Shown piece by piece: positions 1 through 6,296 of a stretch of DNA of 8,999 nt. A program made the position numbers and the translations under genes. The stretch's first letter is position 1. Each line of letters opens with the position of its first letter. The stretch is from Planctomycetes bacterium UBA7888. GTDB taxonomy: Bacteria > Planctomycetota > UBA1135. The notes under the pieces are model-generated. The model was not told the origin of the DNA and searched no databases. It worked only from the letters and a program-made list of their open reading frames with translations. The stretch lies in the NCBI GenBank assembly GCA_002500505.1, contig DLRM01000047.1:1-8999 (forward strand), read 5' to 3'.

Positions 1-11
1 CCCAAGTACAC

Positions 12-39
12 AAAAAAACCCGTCAATAAGACGGGTTTT
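12..39 (-). terminator. Intrinsic terminator after tRNA-fMet
   Basis: A perfect inverted repeat, ACCCGTC (18-24) and GACGGGT (30-36), is separated by a 5-nt loop and extends into A/T pairs. Read on the minus strand the stem is followed by seven T residues (18-12), the classic rho-independent layout. It begins 5 bp beyond the tRNA 3' end. The other strand has only four T residues after the stem, so it could also act weakly on plus-strand transcription. It is the only terminator-like element seen downstream of the minus-strand operon, so it may end operon read-through as well as the tRNA transcript. Confidence 0.9.
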
Positions 40-44
40 CATTG

Positions 45-117
45 TAGCGGGGGCTGAATTTGAACCAGCGACCTCCGGGTTATGAGCCCGACGAGCTGCC
101 AGCTGCTCCACCCCGCG
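45..117 (-). tRNA. Initiator tRNA-fMet (anticodon CAU)
   Basis: The minus strand folds into a full cloverleaf: acceptor arm starting CGCGGGG, a D-arm with GCAGC and GCTCG, anticodon CAT at plus positions 82-84, and a T-arm with GGTTCAAAT. Initiator hallmarks are present: three consecutive G-C pairs closing the anticodon stem (GGG/CCC) and a non-Watson-Crick first acceptor pair. That pair is C1 opposite U72, where E. coli tRNA-fMet has C1/A72. The unpaired 1-72 position is what lets formyltransferase recognise the tRNA and keeps it off ribosomal elongation. The gene is 73 nt including discriminator A73. The 3' CCA is not encoded (A73 is followed by CAA), so a CCA-adding enzyme is required. It has its own promoter and terminator. 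Confidence 0.96.
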
Positions 118-125
118 TCATGTTT

Positions 126-152
126 GGGGGGAAGATTCTAGCCATCTCCCCC
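126..152 (-). other. GC-rich stem-loop around the tRNA -10 box
   Basis: On the minus strand GGGGGAGA (plus 145-152) can pair with the TCTTCCCCC run (plus 126-134) with one bulged base. The 9-10-nt loop contains most of the TAGAAT -10 hexamer. It is followed by AAACATGAC and not a T-run, so it is not a canonical intrinsic terminator for the HEAT gene. In an operon read-through transcript it would form a hairpin between the last stop codon and the tRNA, where it could protect the mRNA 3' end or favour tRNA processing. Function is inferred; the pairing is visible. Confidence 0.45.
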
Positions 153-162
153 AGACTTTCAA
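135..162 (-). promoter_or_regulatory. Promoter of the tRNA-fMet gene
   Basis: On the minus strand a TTGAAA box (157-162) is followed after 16 bp by TAGAAT (135-140), a good match to a sigma-70 type promoter. The tRNA 5' end lies 17 bp beyond the -10 box, which allows a short leader removed by RNase P. The -35 box overlaps the TGA stop codon (159-161) of the preceding HEAT-repeat gene, so the promoter is built into the end of that gene. Assignment is from consensus match and position only. Confidence 0.72.
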
Positions 163-2183
163 GCCTCGTCTTGAGGGGGTTCAGGCAGGGGCTCCGGCAC
201 CAAATCTTCCTTTTGGGATTCGATTACCTTCTCAAGGCTCTCAATTTCTTGAATCACCTCTTCGGCTAGGCTCTCCCCCAACAAGGGGAAGGCTTGTTGG
301 TAAGCCTTCAGAGCAAGTTCCGCATTGCCTCGTAAAGCCTCTAAACGCCCCAATAGAAGGGGCCAATGAGCAACGGCCGGTTGGGATTCTTGCAAAGCCC
401 CAAGTCGGGAAACCGTGTCCATGCCAAGTGCGGCTCGTCCATTCCCCAATCCAGCCAACAACAACCACTCGGCATGAATACGCACCGTCGTGCTTTCTAA
501 TTCAATCTTTTCCGAATCGCTAAATCCTTCGAGGGGGAAAGAATTGAGGAGCCGCACCATACTGGCATAGTCCTTTCGCTTTTCTAATACTTCAATCGAA
601 CGACGGAGAGGCTCAAGGTTGCCCTGACCAATTTGGGCACTTAAAGCAACGAGGCGAGATTCCCGAAGTTCAGCCATGGGCTTCAACTCCAAGAGAGCTT
701 CTAGGGCAATCGAAGTTGGAGGGATGCGACCCATTGCCTGAAGGATTTCTTTCAACAAGTGAGATTCCTTCTCTAAGGTAAGTCTCTCAGAGAGAAAGGG
801 GGCACTGGCTACATCTCCCAACTTTTTCAATCCTTGAATTGCGCGATAACCTAACTCCGGGTGCCCAAGGAGGCCGTGCAAAATATCTAATGCTTGGGTT
901 CGGTCCTCCATCCCTAATGCAATCGTCGTAAGAGCATCCAAGGCAGAGCTCCTTTCTTCTCTTGCAAGCTCCTCTTTCAAAGACCTCGATCTCAAAATGT
1001 CCAAAAACGCAGGCCACCCCAGGCGACCAATCGCGTCGTAGATTTGACCACGAACCAAGGCGCTATCTTCTTGAATCAAGGCTCGCAAGAGGGTGACCGT
1101 AATGGCTTGATCTTCTTCTCTTTCTGCCAATACCGGGGCGAATTCTTGGAATCCAACAAGTAAGGCAAGGCGAAACTCCGGAGTTCCAAGACTGGTTTCT
1201 TGGTTATCCACATAAAGCCGCTTGAGGTGCAATAAAACTCCGTTTAAAGCGGCATCCGCCGGTCGCACTCGCTGAATTGCTCTTGCAGCTTCAAGGCGCA
1301 CATTGGGATAACGAGCTTCTAAGGCAACATCCAGAATCTGCATTCCCTCCTTGCCAAGCAGGAAATGGGGAACAAGGCGAGTAATTTGCACAAGTTCCAA
1401 TTCTTGATTCTGGCGTTGAGCTTGATAGAAGGCGGTTCGCAACTTTTCAGCAGCAGGAGATTCTTCACCCACAATTGCCTGCGGCAAACCGGACATTGCC
1501 TGATAAGCAAGGTACCGAACACCGGCAACGGGTGACTGAATCGCTTCAAAAACAGCGGACGAATCTTGCTTGAGAATTCGAGCCCAAAGTTGAACCTCTC
1601 TTGAGTGGGCAGTGTCAAAAGCCTCCGCTAACCAAGCCTCTCGACCTAAATCTCGAACATCCTTCCACCATTCATGAAAAGCTCCCGCATCGGGAAACTC
1701 GTGTCTTGTAATTGCAAAAAGAGCCGACCGAGCCGAAGTGGCGCATTCGGGCTCGTTTAAGCGAGCCGCGACAGCCTCGACGAACGAGGGGTCACTCCAC
1801 TCCAAGGCGGCTACTGCGTTAAGTGCACCATTCAGAGCGACCACATTGCCGACTGCGGGCTTTCGAAGAACTTGATTAAGTTGTTCTTGAAAACCATCCC
1901 AGCTCCGGGCAAGCAATTGCCAAGAGCTCTCTAACTTCACTTCAGGTGGAAAAGAATTCTTTCCGGCTGCAAGAAGCAGGAAATCAAACTGCTCAGCTGG
2001 AGGTGCGCTTTGAAGAAGGCTTAGAAAGGCCGAAGCTGCCTCTCGGCGAAGCAAAGGGTCTCCATCCTGTGCCATATTTCGAGCATGCCCTTGAGACTCT
2101 GCATTTTCCGCTAGAGATGGTGGGAGCGGAGGAAGTCCAGAGGCCTGAATGGGCAGGAGGGCGAGGGCGAGGGCGGCCAGCAC
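159..2183 (-). CDS. Secreted HEAT-repeat protein with a C-terminal TPR
   Basis: This 674-residue protein begins with a short hydrophobic signal (residues 2-14) followed by a Pro-rich stretch, so it is probably exported. Residues about 40-560 are paired amphipathic helices of HEAT/Armadillo type, for example around 285-310 and 365-400. The segment at about 169-187 carries a W-WW signature (FHEWWKDVRDLG then REAWL) that I associate with planctomycete HEAT proteins. Residues about 604-637 look like one TPR. Then comes a charged helix (638-657) and an acidic, proline-rich tail. No catalytic motif is seen, so a scaffold or protein-binding role is the inference; the partner is unknown. The start is GTG, bounded upstream by the in-frame TAG of the preceding gene 9 nt away and preceded by AGGA. 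It is the last gene of the minus-strand operon. Confidence 0.85.
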   Translation of the reverse strand: MLAALALALLPIQASGLPPLPPSLAENAESQGHARNMAQDGDPLLRREAASAFLSLLQSAPPAEQFDFLLLAAGKNSFPPEVKLESSWQLLARSWDGFQEQLNQVLRKPAVGNVVALNGALNAVAALEWSDPSFVEAVAARLNEPECATSARSALFAITRHEFPDAGAFHEWWKDVRDLGREAWLAEAFDTAHSREVQLWARILKQDSSAVFEAIQSPVAGVRYLAYQAMSGLPQAIVGEESPAAEKLRTAFYQAQRQNQELELVQITRLVPHFLLGKEGMQILDVALEARYPNVRLEAARAIQRVRPADAALNGVLLHLKRLYVDNQETSLGTPEFRLALLVGFQEFAPVLAEREEDQAITVTLLRALIQEDSALVRGQIYDAIGRLGWPAFLDILRSRSLKEELAREERSSALDALTTIALGMEDRTQALDILHGLLGHPELGYRAIQGLKKLGDVASAPFLSERLTLEKESHLLKEILQAMGRIPPTSIALEALLELKPMAELRESRLVALSAQIGQGNLEPLRRSIEVLEKRKDYASMVRLLNSFPLEGFSDSEKIELESTTVRIHAEWLLLAGLGNGRAALGMDTVSRLGALQESQPAVAHWPLLLGRLEALRGNAELALKAYQQAFPLLGESLAEEVIQEIESLEKVIESQKEDLVPEPLPEPPQDEA

Positions 2184-2190
2184 TAAATTA

Positions 2191-2194
2191 TCCT
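2191..2194 (-). promoter_or_regulatory. Ribosome binding site of the HEAT-repeat gene
   Basis: AGGA lies 7 nt upstream of the GTG start at 2183 on the minus strand and overlaps the TAG stop (2193-2195) of the aro fusion gene. It is the clearest Shine-Dalgarno match in this operon and supports the GTG as the true start. The stop and start lie 9 nt apart, so ribosomes ending the aro gene could re-initiate here. Confidence 0.6.
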
Positions 2195-4175
2195 AACACC
2201 GGTTTGTGTCAGCACCTGCGACCAAAACGGCTAAGGCTTCAAGGACTGTGGCAAAGTCGCCTTCTGTGTTCAGTTGTCGCCCTGAAGAGGCTTTGAGATA
2301 GCCCGGTTCTCGCTTTTCCAAAAGAAGGCGAACTTCCTCTTCCAAGCTTTGGTCAGTTAGTGCAGGACGGGGCTCTCGAACCTGGCGCTTCAATAGGGAA
2401 TCCGTGCTAGCTGATAGGAAATAAACCCTTTCAGCCTGAGCCAAAAGATCGCAACTGCTCTCATTTTCAGTTACACCCCCACCTAGAGCAATGACGCAAT
2501 CTCGGAAACCAAGAAGTTCAGGGAGAAGATTAGCTTCAGCCATTCGAAATTCGGCTTCGTTCTCTGGAATCCAATCCGAAATCTCTTTTTGATGTCTTGC
2601 TTCGAGGCAAAAATCTCCGTCCAAAAATGGCATTCCTAGGCGCTCCGCCAAAGCTCGACCTAGGGTTGATTTTCCGGATGCGCGGGGACCAACCAAGACG
2701 ATTGGCGGCAAGCCAGGAAGTTCCTTTGTTAAGAGTGGGCCGAGAAAATGGCGTAAAACCATTGGCATCAATTCGCTTTCGGTCACCAGGATGTACTGCT
2801 CAATCATTTGACGAAGCAACATTTCAGAACCAAAAACCGGTACGGCGCCCTCCTCCATCGCCCGCACCAAAAGCGGGGTGGCGGTTGGCGAATAAACCAT
2901 GTCCAGAATTGGAATCCCAGGGCAAAGAGTCTGCCCTATTAAAGGATCGCCTGGAATTGAATCAGAACCCATTGGAGTTGCCTGCACGATGGCGGAAAAT
3001 TCTTCTGTTGGGCTGTCCCCCCAAGGAGATGTACTGGCTCCAAACTCAGCCGCAAGAGAAGACGAAGCCTCTTCGCGGCGCGCACAGATGCACAACGAAT
3101 AACCTTGGGCTTGAGCCTCTGCCGCAAATGCTCGGGCCGCCCCTCCTGCGCCTACCAACAGGATGGCTTTGGATGAATCTGCAGGTGGAAGGCCGGATTC
3201 TTTAAGAACATCCATGGCCGCCCTTCCATCGGTGTTCGCAGCTCCCCACTCCCCACCGGGCATCCGAATGAGCGTATTGGCTGAACCAGCTCTTGAAGCA
3301 GATTCATGGTGTTGGGCAGCAGTATCCATAGCTTGCAACTTATTTGGAGCTGTAACAGAAAAGCCCTGCCAAGCAAAATGGCAGTCTTTAAGAAATCCTC
3401 TCAGGTCATCAGTCTCTATTGTGAGGTAAATCTTATCCTTGGACTCCACTTGAAAAGCGCTGTTCCACAAGAGCGGTGAACGCGAGTGGGCAACCGGCTT
3501 TCCCAATATCCCGTACAAGGATGTGAAAGAAGAAGACAAGCCTTCGAGGGGAAGATTAGCCAACTCACCAATCTCAAATTGTCCAGGCGCAGTTGCCTGC
3601 CCAGGAGCGCAAGCGTAAATCAACGGAGCACCATGGGCCAAAGCCTCAATCCTAGTGTGCTTCCCCCCCTGCCCTTGGGCAAAACCGATGAGAGGGTATT
3701 CAGATTTTTTATACCACTCCCAAATGCGACGGGCGTCTTTCTCCGTTTCGGCCCACAGCACAATTTTTATCAAGTCACCCTCTAGGCAAGATGAATTCAT
3801 CTTGTCTTCAAGCTCTGTCCAATTCGTTTCTTTGCCAGGGCGCTCGTGAAAAGAATGAATCCGGTGGGCACCGGAATGCACCTGATGGCGACCCAGAATC
3901 GGACAATCCACATAGTGAGTTTGCTTGAAGCTAGCGACCTGCTCCAACATGCGGCCTCGCCATTCCGAATCACCCTCGAATAGTCCGCCTTCTTCTTTGG
4001 GCAAGCAAGTTGCAATAACAGGCTTTGGAGAAGCGGCAAAAAGTGTTTCCAATTCCCAATCCGGTTTGGCATGGTCCAAGCGAAGCTCAATCCAATCGGC
4101 TTGAGTCCCCCAAAGCGCCATATCCGAAATGGCTAAGCGTGGCTCTTCTACGATTAGGGATAGGACTCGAGTCAT
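2193..4175 (-). CDS. aroDEK: Trifunctional AroD-AroE-AroK (shikimate pathway steps 3-5)
   Basis: This single 660-residue cytosolic protein converts 3-dehydroquinate to dehydroshikimate, shikimate and shikimate 3-phosphate. Residues 1-215 are a type I dehydroquinase: E30-L-R32-L-D34, putative catalytic His110 in HSFHE, Schiff-base Lys137 in DLIKI, Arg175 and APGQ (196-199). Residues 219-484 are shikimate dehydrogenase: GILGKPVAHSRSP (222-234) with Ser231/Ser233 for shikimate, VTAPNK with Lys279, NTD with Asp316, and the NADP-binding VGAGGAAR (341-348). Residues 491-655 are shikimate kinase: P-loop GPRASGKST (496-504), Asp519/Asp521, FR544, GGG 565-567, and lid R-P at 603-604. In the AroD domain the usual V-D-x-E reads VDCP, so the Glu partner of the catalytic His is missing. 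The ATG follows the ispE stop by 3 nt with no Shine-Dalgarno, suggesting translational coupling. Fused AroDE occurs in chlamydiae and plants; fungal AROM has a different order. Confidence 0.95.
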   Translation of the reverse strand: MTRVLSLIVEEPRLAISDMALWGTQADWIELRLDHAKPDWELETLFAASPKPVIATCLPKEEGGLFEGDSEWRGRMLEQVASFKQTHYVDCPILGRHQVHSGAHRIHSFHERPGKETNWTELEDKMNSSCLEGDLIKIVLWAETEKDARRIWEWYKKSEYPLIGFAQGQGGKHTRIEALAHGAPLIYACAPGQATAPGQFEIGELANLPLEGLSSSFTSLYGILGKPVAHSRSPLLWNSAFQVESKDKIYLTIETDDLRGFLKDCHFAWQGFSVTAPNKLQAMDTAAQHHESASRAGSANTLIRMPGGEWGAANTDGRAAMDVLKESGLPPADSSKAILLVGAGGAARAFAAEAQAQGYSLCICARREEASSSLAAEFGASTSPWGDSPTEEFSAIVQATPMGSDSIPGDPLIGQTLCPGIPILDMVYSPTATPLLVRAMEEGAVPVFGSEMLLRQMIEQYILVTESELMPMVLRHFLGPLLTKELPGLPPIVLVGPRASGKSTLGRALAERLGMPFLDGDFCLEARHQKEISDWIPENEAEFRMAEANLLPELLGFRDCVIALGGGVTENESSCDLLAQAERVYFLSASTDSLLKRQVREPRPALTDQSLEEEVRLLLEKREPGYLKASSGRQLNTEGDFATVLEALAVLVAGADTNRC

Positions 4176-4178
4176 GGA

Positions 4179-5000
4179 TTAGGAAAGGGTACGGGCAAGA
4201 GCAGCGGAAATCCCGCTTGCCTGCAAATTTGCCCAAAGTTCGTTTGCCTCTTCCTCCGTCTCCACGGCCACGAAAAATGTCGAACCGCTACCCGTCATCA
4301 CAAAGGAGGCGTATTCGCGGATACTCTCTGCAAAGTGGGCTAATTTCGGTTCAGTTTGAAAGGCTGCGGGCTCCAAATGATTGGGACCTGGCTCGGGAGA
4401 GGGTTGGAAAGCAGAAAATGCGGCTTCTGGAACCTCCTCACCAAGAGGCGGTGCTGACAAGGCTTGGTAAACCGCAGGAGTGGATAACGAAAGATTTGGG
4501 AAAGCTAAGACCAAGGACCTACCAGAAAAGTCGGCGGAAGCCAGAACAGTTTCGCCGCGACCTCCTCGAAGCTCTGCTCCTGATCGGCTAAAGAAAAACG
4601 GAATGTCGGAACCTAGGGATAGGGCAACTTCCAAACAGCGTTCACTCCCAAGAGATTTTGTAGCGGTTTGTTCGAGGAGTTGAAGTGCCCCAGCAGCATT
4701 GCTCGAACCTCCACCTAGCCCACCACCGACCGGAATTTTCTTATGCAGAGTCCACTGCACTTCGGGGGCTTGGCCACCGGCGAAACGCCAGGCCTTTTCG
4801 GCTCGTTGAATAAGATTATCTTCCTCGTTTGCGAGTTTGTCATTGCCAAGAATGGTCAAGGAGGGAACGCCTTGAGAAATTTCAAGTTCATCACATAAAT
4901 CAATCGGCACAAACCAAGAGCGCAACTCATGAAAACCATCCTCACGCAACCCAAGAATCCGAAGGTCCCAGTTCACCTTAGCTGGAAGTTTCAACTTCAT
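4179..5000 (-). CDS. ispE: 4-diphosphocytidyl-2-C-methyl-D-erythritol kinase
   Basis: IspE phosphorylates CDP-methylerythritol with ATP, the fourth step of the MEP route to isoprenoid precursors, in the cytosol. The 273 residues match the family length. PAKVN (6-10) carries the substrate-contacting Lys8, followed by the DGFHEL motif (21-26). The GHMP-kinase ATP loop is PVGGGLGGGSSNAA (90-103). LGSDIPFF (129-136) contains the catalytic Asp132, N-H-L-E (207-210) stands where the family has N-D-hydrophobic-E, and MTGSGSTFF (235-243) is the C-terminal GHMP motif. All key residues are intact. The ATG overlaps the panC stop in the form ATGA (4 nt), with no clear Shine-Dalgarno, so translation probably depends on panC. 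No other MEP-pathway gene is in the window. Confidence 0.96.
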   Translation of the reverse strand: MKLKLPAKVNWDLRILGLREDGFHELRSWFVPIDLCDELEISQGVPSLTILGNDKLANEEDNLIQRAEKAWRFAGGQAPEVQWTLHKKIPVGGGLGGGSSNAAGALQLLEQTATKSLGSERCLEVALSLGSDIPFFFSRSGAELRGGRGETVLASADFSGRSLVLAFPNLSLSTPAVYQALSAPPLGEEVPEAAFSAFQPSPEPGPNHLEPAAFQTEPKLAHFAESIREYASFVMTGSGSTFFVAVETEEEANELWANLQASGISAALARTLS

Positions 5001-5863
5001 GGCAAAACCCCAAGGAGCATGTTGTCAATCAAGCGAATATCCCCTATTCGAACGGCGACAACCGCTCGAACTTCAGAGTCAGGGTCTGGCGCAAGAAAAG
5101 TTTTCTCAGCCACCACCTTGGCATATTCCACTTCTAGCCCGCCCTGAAATAGGGCCGAGCAGATTCCTTCTTCTAGCACGGAGGGATTTCCCTCTCCCAA
5201 AAGGACTGCTTTCTGGGCGGCAGTCAATGCTTGAAAAATCGTACCCGCTTTTTCTCGGTCTCCAGGAAGGAGTCGTCGATTCCGGCTCGACATTGCAAGT
5301 CCATCTGACTCCCTAACGGTTGAGCAAGATTGGACCTCAATCCCCATCTTCAACCGTTCACTCATTGCGCGAACTAAAAACAATTGCTGCGCATCTTTTT
5401 GGCCAAAGAAGGCCTCCTGTGGCTTTACTCTTTCAAACAAACGTCGAACTACAGTAAGCATTCCCGAGAAATGTCCGTGACGAAATGCTCCTTCCAAAAT
5501 CTCTCCAACGGGGCCTGCCTGTTCTTGCTGGATATCTCCCTCTGGGTACATATCCGAGGCCGTGGGCAAATAAACCCCGTGCGCACCCCATGTCTGTAGA
5601 AGTTGACAATCTTCAGTTTCCGTTCGAGGATAAGCCTCCAAGTCATGGATTTCATCAAACTGAAGTGGATTCACAAAAATTGAGACCAGTACGAAATCAC
5701 ACTTCTTGAGAGCTTCCGCCACCAAGCTTCCATGGCCCTCATGGAGAGCGCCCATTGTTGGGACAAAACCGACTCGCGCACTCCCAGGAAGTTTCTCCCT
5801 CCACTCACAAAGAGAAGCTGAATCCCTTAGTTCGCAGATTCTGGTGGCAGAGCTTCCAGACAT
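4997..5863 (-). CDS. panC: Pantothenate synthetase (pantoate-beta-alanine ligase)
   Basis: PanC joins pantoate and beta-alanine using ATP through a pantoyl-adenylate, the last step of pantothenate (vitamin B5, CoA precursor) synthesis in the cytosol. The 288 residues are full length. FVPTMGALHEGH (33-44) contains the nucleotide-binding HxGH motif (41-44). FVNPLQF (63-69), FFGQKDAQQL (152-161) and DGLAMSSRN (187-195), the KMSKS-like loop, are all conserved. The ATG lies inside the end of folK (37-nt overlap in another frame). No alternative start is seen before the conserved core, and the family needs about this much N-terminus. A weak GGGAAAA lies 12 nt upstream. The folK-panC neighbourhood recalls the folK-panB-panC clusters of proteobacteria, but panB is absent here. 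Confidence 0.96.
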   Translation of the reverse strand: MSGSSATRICELRDSASLCEWREKLPGSARVGFVPTMGALHEGHGSLVAEALKKCDFVLVSIFVNPLQFDEIHDLEAYPRTETEDCQLLQTWGAHGVYLPTASDMYPEGDIQQEQAGPVGEILEGAFRHGHFSGMLTVVRRLFERVKPQEAFFGQKDAQQLFLVRAMSERLKMGIEVQSCSTVRESDGLAMSSRNRRLLPGDREKAGTIFQALTAAQKAVLLGEGNPSVLEEGICSALFQGGLEVEYAKVVAEKTFLAPDPDSEVRAVVAVRIGDIRLIDNMLLGVLP

Positions 5864-6294
5864 TCTTGAGCGCTTTTCCCTTGAAGCATAAGGCCGGGGG
5901 CAAGCTCAGATAGAGGTTCGAGAACAAACCGACGTTTGTGCAAACGCGGATGAGGAACTGACAAGGTTTCTGATTGGATTCTTAGACCGTCGTGCCAGAG
6001 GAGGTCGAGGTCCAAAGTGCGTGGCCCATTAAGAACACCCCGTCTTCTACCGCGCATGTTTTCAACTCGATGGAGCAGATTAAGCAAAACATGAGGGTCG
6101 AATGAGGTTTCAATTCGAACAACTCCATTTAGGAAATCGGGCTGGCAAGGGTCCCCAACGGGACGAGTCAAACGATAGGAGCTTTGGGAACGAATCCGGA
6201 TTCCACTAATGTCCTGAAGTGAACGTAATGCAAAGCGAAGGTTGGCCGAGCGGTCTCCCAAATTCGAACCTAACCCCACAAAGACGTCTGCCAT
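5827..6294 (-). CDS. folK: 6-hydroxymethyl-7,8-dihydropterin pyrophosphokinase (HPPK)
   Basis: HPPK transfers pyrophosphate from ATP to hydroxymethyl-dihydropterin, making the substrate that dihydropteroate synthase joins to p-aminobenzoate in folate synthesis. The 155 residues are typical of a stand-alone enzyme, not a FolB or FolP fusion. Motifs are VGLGSNLGDR (6-15), QPDFLNGVV (51-59), and NGPRTLDLDLL (89-99) with the two Mg-binding Asp residues 95 and 97. The C-terminal PHPRLHKRRFVLEPL (114-128) carries the conserved R-x-F-V-L-x-P-L. The ATG follows the pssA stop by 2 nt and its end overlaps panC by 37 nt. Its p-aminobenzoate co-substrate derives from chorismate, so it is loosely linked to the aro gene of the same operon. 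Confidence 0.96.
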   Translation of the reverse strand: MADVFVGLGSNLGDRSANLRFALRSLQDISGIRIRSQSSYRLTRPVGDPCQPDFLNGVVRIETSFDPHVLLNLLHRVENMRGRRRGVLNGPRTLDLDLLWHDGLRIQSETLSVPHPRLHKRRFVLEPLSELAPGLMLQGKSAQECLEALPPESAN

Positions 6295-6296
6295 AC

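Noticed and set aside
1..117. tRNA gene as an integration site for a mobile element
   Set aside because: No integrase, no repeated tRNA 3' end elsewhere in the window, and ordinary housekeeping genes on the only visible flank.
1946..2296. 116-codon plus-strand frame opposite the start of the HEAT gene
   Set aside because: Antisense to the HEAT signal-peptide and aro 3' end; no family resemblance and no promoter seen.
2597..3205. 202-codon plus-strand open frame opposite the aro fusion
   Set aside because: It lies entirely opposite strongly conserved AroE/AroK motifs, has no recognisable domain, and is rich in Pro/Arg/Leu as antisense frames of biased genes are.
2193..4175. Frameshifted or wrongly joined separate aroD, aroE and aroK genes
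   Set aside because: The frame is continuous, linkers are short and ordinary, and no start codon with a ribosome site stands out at the domain boundaries, so a real fusion is the simplest reading.
4025..4591. 188-codon plus-strand open frame spanning the aro/ispE junction
   Set aside because: It runs antisense across two well-supported genes with no ribosome site and a basic, low-complexity translation; a shadow frame.
6295..6296. Possible separate promoter or terminator between pssA and folK
   Set aside because: Only 2 nt lie between the genes, and no hairpin with a T-run was seen around the junction.
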